Positions 1-6,836 are shown, numbered from the stretch's first letter. The stretch is 10,498 nt of DNA from Micrococcales bacterium (GCA_023252115.1 JAHEXM010000034.1:1-10498), one strand, 5' to 3'. Notes: generated from the sequence alone by a model not told the origin. Program-made: numbers and translations.

Positions 1-252
1 ACGTAGTCATTGATTGATGGAGGGAAAGGCCTTGTGGCAAGTAGTTACTGTCGAAGAGCGTTACGTAGTGCTCCATCGGACTCCGTGTCAGTTGATCGAA
101 TCAAGATGGGTGGTGCCAGCGCGCTCCGGGCAACCCACTGACGTTTCCGCTGGGCGTGACCGTGCAGGACCGCTAAAGCATAGCTCGTCAGGCAATATGC
201 TCTTGAGTTCACTGTGGGCGCATCAAATCAGGGGAAGGGCCGATTCGAGATG
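1..252. other. No recognisable gene; left flank of the glycan locus
   Basis: I see no gene I can support here. An open frame on the plus strand (14-259) encodes 81 residues with no recognisable motif, and a minus-strand frame of about 60 codons (roughly 47-235) is also open but unrecognised. Neither has a convincing ribosome binding site. Since the sequence just to the right is a decayed gene copy, this stretch may also be decayed coding sequence, but nothing in it identifies a family. Confidence 0.4.
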
Positions 253-281
253 GCAATGAGCCACTAAACGTGGCTCATTGC
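253..281. terminator. Perfect 12-bp inverted repeat, possible terminator hairpin
   Basis: GCAATGAGCCAC (253-264) and GTGGCTCATTGC (270-281) are exact reverse complements around a 5-base loop, TAAAC. The stem is strong and the loop short, as in a terminator, but neither side is followed by a run of T. It would therefore be a U-less terminator of the kind proposed for high-GC bacteria, or an operator or stabilising stem. It lies about 270 bases beyond the stop of the last minus-strand gene (FkbM family), past the gene remnant at 319-475, so it could end the minus-strand transcript. It could equally end something entering from the left. Confidence 0.45.
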
Positions 282-318
282 GCATTTGCTGCAGGGATAG
301 GGCGAGACCTCATGTTTT

Positions 319-475
319 GCCGACAACCGTGTACGGAGCGCCCGCAAGAAGCCCGAGAATCTTGGTTTCGGAATCAGCCAGCACCGGTAGGAAGCGGCAT
401 AGGCGAAAGATAGTCGTCTAGGCAATGGAGCACGCTACAAAAGATCACCAATGTCGGAGCTTCAAGTGGCACTCT
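319..475 (-). pseudogene. Decayed second copy of the TIGR04325-type methyltransferase gene
   Basis: Bases 402-450 match 3001-3049 inside the intact TIGR04325-type gene at 44 of 49 positions. Bases 319-402 match 2808-2892 less closely. The roughly 109 bases that separate these blocks in the intact gene are missing here. On the minus strand the first block reads VIFCSVLHCLDDYLSP, against AIFSSVLHYLEDYLSP in the intact protein (residues 153-168). The second block reads AASYRCWLI in one frame and then ETKILGLLAGAPYTVVG in another, against residues 207-232 of the intact protein. A one-base loss just before the ETKILG stretch shifts the frame, and a stop follows. Weaker similarity (VPLEAPTL) reaches about position 472. 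The copy lies on the same strand as the intact gene, after the FkbM gene. Its divergence points to an old duplication or a remnant from a related locus, not a fresh tandem copy. Confidence 0.85.
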
Positions 476-553
476 TAATGTTCGCCACCAAGGTGCTGGG
501 AACGGAGTTGCAGTCGGGGCCTGCGGAAACACTCTCGCGGGGTGCTTGGTCGA

Positions 554-1483
554 CTAGTGCTCCTCCTTCAATGCCTGCCACGGGCCTTCGCGAGGTACCG
601 CCAGGAGGTTGTAACCAACCTTTTGTGAAGTCTTTCGGGCGCGCAATTGACCAATGCTGGTGATCAGTTCTGGGTTGGCTAACGCGCTCAAATAATAGAT
701 TTCAAATTCGGTACTCTGCAATAGCAGGTCAGTCGTCTCGCACGCCGCATCTTGCCCGTGGTCTTCATAGATGAATGCAATCTCGAGATCGGACGTCGAA
801 GCCGACGCAGATAGGACCGTCGCCTCAAGTCCCTCGATGTCGAGTTTCACCAGCAACGGAATCCCTGGACGGCGGACGCGAGCAACAAGCGCGTCCAAGG
901 TTGTTGCCGGAACGGCGACGCTAACCAAGTCCTGGCTCGCCTTGCGAGGGTCGACGGTTGCTGCGGCGTGACCGCTACGTGTGTCGGAGACCTGCAGCTC
1001 AATCGTGTCAATCGGCTCAGGGGTCACGGCACTCTGCACGCATTCAAAACGTTGACCATTCAATTCAGCGTTTTTCTGCAGCTGATCAAAGACATGCGGA
1101 TTCGGTTCGATTGCAGTGACTCGCGCTTCAGGGAAAAGCCCGGAAAAGTAGACCGACCAGTAGCCGATATTTGCACCTACGTCCAGAAGATCGACTTCCT
1201 TTCCAGTGAGGCGCTCGAGCCAGGTTGCAATCTCTGGCTCATACAAGTAGCCAGGTGCAATGATGCGAGCCCAATACGGGTCACCAACTTGAACGAGCAA
1301 GAGACCTTGAGGTAGTTGAATGGCTGTCGTTTCGTCCGACAGTTTGCCGATTTCTCTGACCGCGTGCCAATACCCCCGGTGGTGCCGCGACCTTGTCACT
1401 CTTTCCATTGCGACAATCGCAGACACGGCAACGCGCGACTGCGTGCTGAGCTTGCTCTTATCCGCCAACCGGTTTGTCAGCAC
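554..1483 (-). CDS. FkbM family SAM-dependent methyltransferase
   Basis: FkbM-family enzymes transfer a methyl group from S-adenosylmethionine, usually to a hydroxyl of a sugar or polyketide; in glycan loci they are taken to O-methylate sugar residues. From the TTG numbering, residues 101-112 (LLDVGANIGYWS) form SAM motif I, AIEPNP (126-131) is the acidic motif II, and VKLDIEGLE (214-222) is the hallmark FkbM motif. The length, about 309 residues, is normal for the family and the C-terminus is complete. I place the start at GTG 1483 because AAGGA at 1491-1495 lies exactly 7 bases upstream. The TTG at 1489 would have only one base between it and that site. An ATG at codon 28 of the longer form is also possible. 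The gene is last in the minus-strand series, 161 bases or more after the GT2 gene. Substrate unknown. Confidence 0.92.
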   Translation of the reverse strand: MLTNRLADKSKLSTQSRVAVSAIVAMERVTRSRHHRGYWHAVREIGKLSDETTAIQLPQGLLLVQVGDPYWARIIAPGYLYEPEIATWLERLTGKEVDLLDVGANIGYWSVYFSGLFPEARVTAIEPNPHVFDQLQKNAELNGQRFECVQSAVTPEPIDTIELQVSDTRSGHAAATVDPRKASQDLVSVAVPATTLDALVARVRRPGIPLLVKLDIEGLEATVLSASASTSDLEIAFIYEDHGQDAACETTDLLLQSTEFEIYYLSALANPELITSIGQLRARKTSQKVGYNLLAVPREGPWQALKEEH

Positions 1484-1650
1484 ACGCAAATCCTTACCAG
1501 GTTTGATGATTGGACTTGCCTCACCTTAGCGATGGCGATCCCAGGGCCCGGAACCGACGTTAACCAGACTGTTTCGGAGATCCCGACTGAAGCAGTCCAC
1601 TGCCTACGGGGGAAAATTTGGCGGGAGCAATCTAGCGACCCCGCCATGAG

Positions 1651-2469
1651 TCAGCGAATGTTTAACAATCGGGTCGCGTACGTCCTTGCGAAATAGACTG
1701 GCCACGCAGCACCGGCGTGTTTTCGCATGTACCGCATCTGCGACCGCCAAGGAAGTCCACCCTTAGTAGATTGTAAGAGTCGCCAACGGGCCCTAATTCC
1801 ATCGGGCGACGCAACACCAAGATTTAGCGAGCAGGTGCCGATTATCCCTGGCGCCTGAATGATTCGAACTCCCGCTTTGCGTGCACGCATGCTGTAGTCG
1901 TCGTCGGCGTATGAGTGAGCATACTTGCCGTCGATCGGGCCGATCGTTTTCGAAGCGGAAGCTGGCACTAGGACGATGTTTCCTTCGAATGCATCCACCT
2001 CGAACACCTCGTCTCTTACACCTGCCGGAACCAGTTTCTGAGGGTGTTTGCCAATCTGATTTCTGCCCCCATAGGTCCTTTCTTGACTGACAGGATCGCG
2101 CGTTGCGCCAACGATGATTGCATCAGGGAAGTGGGAATTTGTTTCCAACAACGTCATGAGCGCGTCAGGATCAAGAAAGGTGTCATCGTTGAGCCAGAGG
2201 TAGAAATCCGGGTGCAATCGCCGTGACTCTTGTTCGGCCAACGCCATTGAGGCCGCCCAATACAGCGATCCGGTGCCGTGAATGACAGACGCGAATGGGA
2301 ATTCTGCACGGATCGCCGCAGCAGTCCCGTCAGACGAGCCATCATCCACCACGGTTGCATGAATGGTGAAGCCGTCGACCTTTTGCGAGGCCAGATTTCT
2401 CAGACAATTCACTGTTAGATCGCGACGATTGTGACAGGCCATCAAGGCACAAACTATTTGGCTAGTCAC
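1651..2469 (-). CDS. GT2 family glycosyltransferase
   Basis: A 272-residue inverting glycosyltransferase of the GT-A fold. It should add a sugar from a nucleotide donor to a growing lipid-linked glycan on the cytoplasmic face of the membrane. The N-terminus (IVCALMACHNRRDLTVNCL) is the usual first strand and helix of family 2. VVDDGSSDGT (40-49) is the nucleotide-binding motif, LNDDT (93-97) the metal-binding DXD equivalent, and SYADDDYSMRARKAG (186-200) the acceptor and catalytic-base region. The tail, RWRLLQSTKGGLPWRSQ followed by MRYMRKH, resembles GT2 enzymes of O-antigen and capsule loci. There are no transmembrane helices. The start is GTG 2469: an in-frame TGA lies three codons upstream, so no earlier start is possible, and the ribosome binding site is weak. 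Donor and acceptor cannot be told from sequence. Confidence 0.93.
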   Translation of the reverse strand: MTSQIVCALMACHNRRDLTVNCLRNLASQKVDGFTIHATVVDDGSSDGTAAAIRAEFPFASVIHGTGSLYWAASMALAEQESRRLHPDFYLWLNDDTFLDPDALMTLLETNSHFPDAIIVGATRDPVSQERTYGGRNQIGKHPQKLVPAGVRDEVFEVDAFEGNIVLVPASASKTIGPIDGKYAHSYADDDYSMRARKAGVRIIQAPGIIGTCSLNLGVASPDGIRARWRLLQSTKGGLPWRSQMRYMRKHAGAAWPVYFARTYATRLLNIR

Positions 2470-2601
2470 TTGTTTGTGTCATCGCTCATCGGCCCCCGGT
2501 TCATCACCAGGCTTGCAATTCTCATGGCGTCAACTCTACGACACACTTCCACCTAGCTGGCTTGGGCATGGTGCAGAGAACAAGTTCATGACGCGGCGGA
2601 G

Positions 2602-2627
2602 CGTTCACATCGCGGGTAGTGTGAACG
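2602..2627. repeat. Inverted repeat in the gap between the GT2 and TIGR04325 genes
   Basis: CGTTCACA (2602-2609) and TGTGAACG (2620-2627) are exact reverse complements around a 10-base, G-rich loop. The stem lies about 70 bases past the stop of the TIGR04325-type gene and about 130 bases before the start of the GT2 gene, both on the minus strand. It could be an attenuator or partial terminator, or a protein-binding palindrome. No T-run follows on either side. The rest of the 227-base gap shows no gene. Confidence 0.4.
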
Positions 2628-2696
2628 TGACGGGTTGCGACCAGGCTGCGACCGGCTCCAACATGCCGGCGACGATCTATAGCAAGTATTTGCAGA

Positions 2697-3503
2697 TCAT
2701 GCTCGCCCCGTAACGTCGGGCGACAGACATTCATCGGAAACGGCAATGAAACCACCAAAGGTGCCGCCTCGTGCGTTCACTGCGGGGAAGGGGTCGTTCA
2801 CGTAGTTGGCGACAACCGTGTAACCCGCCTCGGAGAAGAGACCGAGAATCTCGGTTTCAGGAATGAGCCAACACGGGTATGAAGCGGTGTAGATGTTCGG
2901 CGGCACGATTTGCATAAATACGAGGGCATCCTTGCTGGAGGTCAGAAAGGTGCGATCGATGCAGACGATTGGTGTTTGATTGTTGAGGACGTGACGTAGG
3001 GGCGAAAGATAGTCTTCTAGGTAATGGAGCACGCTGCTAAAGATCGCCAGGGTCGCCGGTTCGTCGGAAGGGACATTCTCGATATTCGCTTGAAATCCGA
3101 GCGTGCCGTCGCTGAGAAATTCCTGACCCGCTGCCACGTAGTGTGCTTGCTCAACCACGGTCCACGATTTCAAGTTCATGATTCGCAGGATTTCGCGGTG
3201 CTGAAAGTACAAGGACCCCAGAGATCCACCAAAATCCAAAACAGTGAACGGTTCCTCCAATGCTCGTGCAACACCAACGGCGCCAATAATCTGCCATTGA
3301 ATCTCGGGACTTTCCTTGGCGACCGAGTCACGTTCAAAGGCTGCTTCGCCGCGCTTAACCGACATGGCAGCTTCTAGAACCCGACTGAGAATCGCAGGAT
3401 CGTTGTAACCTGACGAACGAGATTGGGCTGCGGCCCAACTCGGGAGAGGTCCTTCAAGGCGTGTGTCCCGATAACGACGAAGCAAACGACTCTTGATTCC
3501 CAT
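2697..3503 (-). CDS. TIGR04325-type putative methyltransferase
   Basis: A 268-residue protein that looks like the TIGR04325 family of putative SAM-dependent methyltransferases, found almost only in surface-polysaccharide loci and without an established reaction. The C-terminal two thirds carry a Rossmann-type methyltransferase core: VLDFGGSLGSLYF (88-100) in place of the usual DxGxGxG motif, WTVVEQ (114-119) as the acidic motif II, and LAIFSSVLHYLEDYLSPL (152-169), the family's most recognisable block. CIDRTFLTS (181-189) and YPCWLIPETEILGLF (209-223) follow, and GGTFGGFIAV (246-255) closes the fold. Length is normal. The ATG at 3503 directly follows an in-frame TAA, so the start is well bounded; the ribosome binding site is modest (GGGA four bases upstream). 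A decayed relative lies at 319-475. Substrate unknown; sugar methylation is inferred from the neighbourhood. Confidence 0.88.
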   Translation of the reverse strand: MGIKSRLLRRYRDTRLEGPLPSWAAAQSRSSGYNDPAILSRVLEAAMSVKRGEAAFERDSVAKESPEIQWQIIGAVGVARALEEPFTVLDFGGSLGSLYFQHREILRIMNLKSWTVVEQAHYVAAGQEFLSDGTLGFQANIENVPSDEPATLAIFSSVLHYLEDYLSPLRHVLNNQTPIVCIDRTFLTSSKDALVFMQIVPPNIYTASYPCWLIPETEILGLFSEAGYTVVANYVNDPFPAVNARGGTFGGFIAVSDECLSPDVTGRA

Positions 3504-3824
3504 TTAGTCCCAACGCGGATAGTGGCGGAAGTCTGAGGGTGGCAACCAAAGCGTAACGGGTCGCCGATATGCAGTCTGTAAGAGTTGATCGGTACGAAAC
3601 CCATCTGATTCAAAGCTATCGGTGTTAGAGATGGCTCAACGCTCCGGTTGGTCAGCGCGCGCCAATGAGGAGCTGCGTGACCTACGATGCCGGGAGCGGG
3701 AATTGGTATCGCCGTCGTAGACCCCATTGGTTCAGACTTGGCCCGCTACGGAATCGGCGCAACGACCTCAATCATTCAACGCTCGTGGCTCTGTGGACTG
3801 GGACCCAAGGCTGCAACACGTTCG
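3504..3824. other. 321-bp gap between two minus-strand glycan genes, no supported gene
   Basis: No gene can be supported. The minus strand has an open frame (ending inside the TIGR04325 gene at 3374, beginning at 3727) that contains the phrase SYRLHIGDPLRF. A second minus-strand frame runs to the TAA at 3504-3506, immediately before the ATG of the TIGR04325 gene. The plus strand has an open stretch of 58 codons (3687-3860). None has a ribosome binding site or a family signature I trust. The length of the gap is unusual inside a glycan operon and suggests that a gene was lost here. Confidence 0.4.
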
Positions 3825-4781
3825 TCATTGACCGATCGGTCGTCCGGCCAACATGCTTAACAGGCGTCGACCAACTGGGTACGTGGCGGCGCGGCGTGCG
3901 AGTCGTCGTGCGGCCGAGCCGTCATCACTGCGCAGCGAGCGAAAGTATTCGGTGAAGGCGTCACGTGCCGCCGGCAGCTCGGCAACCTCAATGCGCTCCA
4001 CCGAAATGTTGCCTTCGTACGGCCTCGCGCCATATTTGTCCGAGACCCCGCAATGTCGCCCAGATCCATCCAATCCGATGTTTTGCACGAGTGTGTGCCC
4101 CGGATAGAGGGTGCACATGTCTGCCAAAAATGCCGATGCGTACCACCGCACCGCCCATGAGTCATTCACGCCGCGGATCTGGTCACGGAGCATGGCTGTG
4201 TAGGACGCATAACCGTCGAAATCGAATTCGCGACGCTGATTGGATCGACGGAGTTGCTCGAGGAGTTCCTTGCCATTCTCGTTGTACTTTGCCCAGGCCC
4301 TGTCCCATGTTGCCCAACCCCAGCAGTCTGCTCCTCTGAGAAAATAAGTAGCTGGGAGTGGACAATCGACAGGGTAGGCGTACCCATGGATGCTCGCGAC
4401 GTTTGTGTCGTACTGGTAAATGTCGAGGGCGTCGTTCATGTACTCAAGGAAGCATTCGGACACGACGATGTCGTCCTCAAGCACGATTACTCGGCCGTGC
4501 TCCTCGACAACCTTGGACACCCCTTCGGTGATCGACTGTGCCAGCCCGCGGTTGAGAGACGACCGATGAACGTTGACGGAGTTGAATCCAGAAAGGTCTT
4601 TGAACATCTCGCAAACGGCGTCGGTTACGACGGCATCTGCCGGAGACTTTGGACCATCTACGAATACGATGAGATCCGATTCGCCTGCTTGCGGGTTTCG
4701 AAGCAGCGCGTCAAGTACCGACCTTGTGTGCTCGGGGCGCTGATATGCAAAGAGAACAATCGGTGCCAGTGAGCTAGGCAT
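3825..4781 (-). CDS. GNT-I-like / GT2-type glycosyltransferase
   Basis: A 318-residue glycosyltransferase of the GT-A fold, of the bacterial type whose N-terminal half resembles the GNT-I (alpha-mannosyl N-acetylglucosaminyltransferase) and GT2 groups. PIVLFAYQRPEHTRSVLDAL (7-26) is the first strand and helix. LIVFVDGPKS (37-46) and LNRGLAQSITEGV (76-88) precede VIVLEDDIVVSECFLEYMN (98-116), whose EDD is the metal and nucleotide-sugar site. ADCWGWATWDRAWAKY (151-166) is the conserved tryptophan-rich acceptor region. DSWAVRWYASAF (207-218) and LVQNIGLDGSGRHC (231-244) complete the family pattern. The length is normal. The start at ATG 4781 is supported by GAGGGG at 4790-4795, 8 bases upstream, the clearest ribosome binding site in the minus-strand block. 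It is the first gene of that block. The sugar transferred cannot be told. Confidence 0.92.
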   Translation of the reverse strand: MPSSLAPIVLFAYQRPEHTRSVLDALLRNPQAGESDLIVFVDGPKSPADAVVTDAVCEMFKDLSGFNSVNVHRSSLNRGLAQSITEGVSKVVEEHGRVIVLEDDIVVSECFLEYMNDALDIYQYDTNVASIHGYAYPVDCPLPATYFLRGADCWGWATWDRAWAKYNENGKELLEQLRRSNQRREFDFDGYASYTAMLRDQIRGVNDSWAVRWYASAFLADMCTLYPGHTLVQNIGLDGSGRHCGVSDKYGARPYEGNISVERIEVAELPAARDAFTEYFRSLRSDDGSAARRLARRAATYPVGRRLLSMLAGRPIGQ

Positions 4782-4789
4782 TTGGGAAA

Positions 4790-4795
4790 CCCCTC
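4790..4795 (-). promoter_or_regulatory. Strong ribosome binding site (GAGGGG) for the glycosyltransferase at 3825-4781
   Basis: Reading the minus strand, GAGGGG lies 8 bases before the ATG at 4781. It fixes this start and marks the gene as independently translated. The remaining sequence up to the end of the PseC-like gene (4796-5031) holds no gene and no promoter hexamers I can defend. A weak 5-bp stem, AAGCC/GGCTT, lies at 4996-5012, just past the PseC-like stop. Confidence 0.7.
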
Positions 4796-5031
4796 AAAGC
4801 CCTTGACTTGCGCCAGACCACCTTTCGTATGTTTCCAGCATAGGCACGGTGGGCGGGAAACCGTTCCATGGATAGACCCATGTGCGAAAGGGTAACGCGG
4901 GACTCGTTTCAGGACTGTCCGAACGGGCCTGCTCCCGGTCCTCACCACTTCAGGAGAAGCTGGCGGCGCGCGGACTGCAGCAACGCGCGAGCGCTAAGCC
5001 TGAGTCGGGCTTCAAGCGAATTGCGGGCGGC

Positions 5032-6162
5032 TCAAGCCATCGCGGCGCGCAAGCAGCTAGCGACGAGACCGACTTCCCCGTCCGTCAGATCGGGGTGCAT
5101 CGGCAACGAGATCTCGCGGGCGTAGAACTCTTCGGCGATTGGGCACAATCCTCGCGGGTAGTCCACGCGATCGAACGCTGGATGCCAATACGCTGGAATG
5201 TAATTGACCTGCACACCGATGCCGCACCCGCGCATGTGTTCGAAGACGCGTCGGCGGCGTTCCGCCGGCACACGCACCGGATACAGGTGCCAAATCGGGT
5301 CGACGTCCGCGTGGCGCGTGGGCAACACCAGGCCTTCGATATCGCTGAGCAGCGTTTCGTAACGGGAAAAGACTCGCGCACGTCGGGACTTGAAGTCAGC
5401 CAGCCGATCCAGCTGACTTGAACCGAGTGCCGCCAGCACATCAGGTAGCCGGTAGTTCAGGCCAAACTCTTGGACCTCTTGATGCCACGGGCCGACATCG
5501 GACATTGAGAACTCTTCGGGCTCGCGAACCAAACCGTGGTTTCTGAAACGTCGCAATCTAGTCAGCAAATGGGGGTCGTCAGAGGCGATAGCGCCACCTT
5601 CACCCGTCGTGATGTTCTTGGTTGGGAAGAACGAAAATGTCGTCAAGTCCGCAACTGAACCTACTGGTCGTCCGCGATACGTCGAGCCGATCGAATGAGC
5701 CGCATCCTCGATAAGCAGCAAATCGTGCCTATCGGCGACATCGCGTAACTCATCCAGCTCTGCCGGATGGCCCGCGTAGTCCACAGCAACGATTGCCTTG
5801 GTTCGCTCCGATACCAATGCGTCCACGTGGGTTGGGTCGATGGTGCCGGTATCGGGCAAAACGTCAGCAAATCGAATCGTTGCGCCCAGCGCGACCGCGG
5901 TCGATTGGGTCGCGACGAATGTGAGCGGCGGAGTGATCACTTCGTCGCCGGCGCCAATCCCGGCTGCCGCGTACGCGGTGTGCAACGCTGCCGTTCCCGA
6001 CGTAACTGCGACGCATCCCCGGGCACTAACGACTGAACTCAACTTCGACTCGAACTCTGTGACCGCCGGGCCGGTCGTGAGCCAATCCCCCCGGAGCACC
6101 TCAGCGACCGCGGCGATGTCGGCCTCAGTGATGGACTGACGACCGTATGGAATGTGACTCAT
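5032..6162 (-). CDS. pseC: PseC-like UDP-4-amino-4,6-dideoxy-N-acetyl-beta-L-altrosamine transaminase
   Basis: A 376-residue PLP-dependent sugar aminotransferase of the DegT/DnrJ/EryC1/StrS family. PseC converts UDP-2-acetamido-2,6-dideoxy-L-arabino-hex-4-ulose, with glutamate as amino donor, to the 4-amino sugar on the way to pseudaminic acid. The N-terminus IPYGRQSITEADIAAVAEVL (4-23) with LTTGP (28-32) is typical of PseC. VTSGTAALHTAY (53-64) binds the cofactor phosphate, D153 in LIEDAAHSIGS pairs with the pyridine nitrogen, and K182 in FFPTKNITTGEGGA is the Schiff-base lysine. WHQEVQEFGLNYRLPDVLAALG (226-247) and GIGVQVNYIPAYWHPAF (about 314-330) match PseC better than ArnB or WecE relatives. 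All key residues are present and the length is normal. The ATG at 6162 has only a weak ribosome binding site, which would suit past coupling to an upstream gene. pseB, its usual partner, is not intact nearby. Exact sugar specificity is inferred. Confidence 0.9.
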   Translation of the reverse strand: MSHIPYGRQSITEADIAAVAEVLRGDWLTTGPAVTEFESKLSSVVSARGCVAVTSGTAALHTAYAAAGIGAGDEVITPPLTFVATQSTAVALGATIRFADVLPDTGTIDPTHVDALVSERTKAIVAVDYAGHPAELDELRDVADRHDLLLIEDAAHSIGSTYRGRPVGSVADLTTFSFFPTKNITTGEGGAIASDDPHLLTRLRRFRNHGLVREPEEFSMSDVGPWHQEVQEFGLNYRLPDVLAALGSSQLDRLADFKSRRARVFSRYETLLSDIEGLVLPTRHADVDPIWHLYPVRVPAERRRRVFEHMRGCGIGVQVNYIPAYWHPAFDRVDYPRGLCPIAEEFYAREISLPMHPDLTDGEVGLVASCLRAAMA

Positions 6163-6339
6163 GCGTGATCCGAAGAAGGGCTTGTATCTGGTGCGTATGT
6201 CTGGAACTTCAGTGGTGTTGCGCCGCTGTCCGAATCCGCGCAGGGATGGTCTGCGACGGTCGGCGGCATGCGGCTGACCTTACCCCGGCGCTCGTGAGCC
6301 GCTCGTGACGACCGCCGGCGGAGTTGAGTGGAGGGACGC

Positions 6340-6525
6340 GGAGTTCGCGATGTCCTCTTGGTCTGGAAAATGATGCTCACATCCGGGTGTTGCATCTGGT
6401 CGAAGGCCGCGGAACCCGCGGCGATCGACGCAGGTGCAAGAAAGAGTTCGTTGCGGGCTCGACGGTCAAGGTTTCATCGCCCATCAATCTTTACGGTGCG
6501 ACCAAACTGACAGCCTTCGCGGGGG
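6340..6525 (+). pseudogene. pseB: Fragment of a PseB-like UDP-GlcNAc 4,6-dehydratase gene, frameshifted
   Basis: PseB makes the 4-keto sugar that PseC transaminates. On the plus strand, 6456-6515 reads FVAGSTVKVSSPINLYGATKLTA when split at the serine pair, close to the family block VALSTDKAxSPINLYGATKL, which carries the conserved serine and the YxxxK-type catalytic pair (Y and K of LYGATK). Just before it, in another frame, 6424-6444 reads IDAGARK, the normal lead-in to that block. The switch of frame between the two is the sign of decay. Further left, VRD (6343-6351) and KAAEPAA could be compressed remains of the GDVRD and HAAA motifs, with the segment between them lost; this part is tentative. 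Nothing recognisable of the rest of PseB (FSVVRYGNV, RPGEKLHE) follows. The fragment points away from pseC and towards the aldo/keto reductase gene. Confidence 0.75.
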
Positions 6526-6836
6526 TCCTGACGGCTGACGAGGGAAATGACAATATTGTGGCAACACATTTCCCCATAGAGAGCCAAACAGACGGAATGC
6601 AAATTGCTCGGGAACGTCCTGGACTGGAGGGTCTCAGGCGTGCCAAAAAGGCGACTGATTCCCGTGCCGCTGATTGCTTCGAGTGGGCCAGCCACACGTC
6701 CGGTGCCGATGACGATCATGCAGGGCGGGCGAATGCCGTTGCGAGCGCCACTTACTTCGCGCTGAACGACCAGAATCCGATGCAGATTCGAGCCCAAATC
6801 GGCAATGCCTGCACAGCCATCCGGCTACTCACGTGA
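6526..6836 (+). other. Degenerate open stretch between the pseB fragment and the aldo/keto reductase gene
   Basis: The plus-strand frame that carries the pseB fragment stays open through this stretch and ends with a TGA at 6834-6836. That TGA overlaps the GTG start of the aldo/keto reductase in a GTGA arrangement. The last residues, near NDQNPMQIRAQIGNACTAIR, match no family I can name. The overlap would fit the C-terminal remnant of a gene once translationally coupled to the reductase, but the decoded sequence has no motif and the overlap alone could be chance. The stretch 6163-6339, upstream of pseC, also shows no gene. Confidence 0.35.

Noticed and set aside
14..259. 81-residue plus-strand frame, considered as a transposase or integrase tail
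   Set aside because: No DDE or helix-turn-helix motif, no terminal inverted repeats nearby, and no ribosome binding site.
2474..2713. Plus-strand 79-residue frame across the gap between two minus-strand genes
   Set aside because: Runs antisense into the TIGR04325 gene, has no ribosome binding site and no recognisable motif.
3374..3727. 117-residue open frame on the minus strand overlapping the start of the TIGR04325 gene
   Set aside because: It overlaps the well-supported gene by 130 bases in another frame and has no ribosome binding site; the only protein-like phrase is too short to assign.
3687..3860. Open plus-strand stretch beginning MPGAGIGIAVVDPIG, resembling a nucleotide-binding start
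   Set aside because: Only 57 codons, no ribosome binding site, antisense to the end of the glycosyltransferase gene, and the glycine/alanine content is what the base composition would give by chance.
4254..4772. 172-residue plus-strand frame
   Set aside because: It lies wholly antisense to the glycosyltransferase at 3825-4781, whose motifs are complete; no recognisable domain.
4882..5421. 179-residue plus-strand frame
   Set aside because: Mostly antisense to the C-terminal part of the PseC-like gene; high arginine and glutamine content and no motif, typical of a shadow frame.
6159..6395. Minus-strand frame ending ATGA-overlapped with pseC, with FQTYAPDTSPSSD slightly like a PseB C-terminus (FxYSSDTN)
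   Set aside because: The resemblance is a few residues with an insertion, and no upstream PseB motif is in that frame; the overlap alone is expected by chance for an ATGA start.
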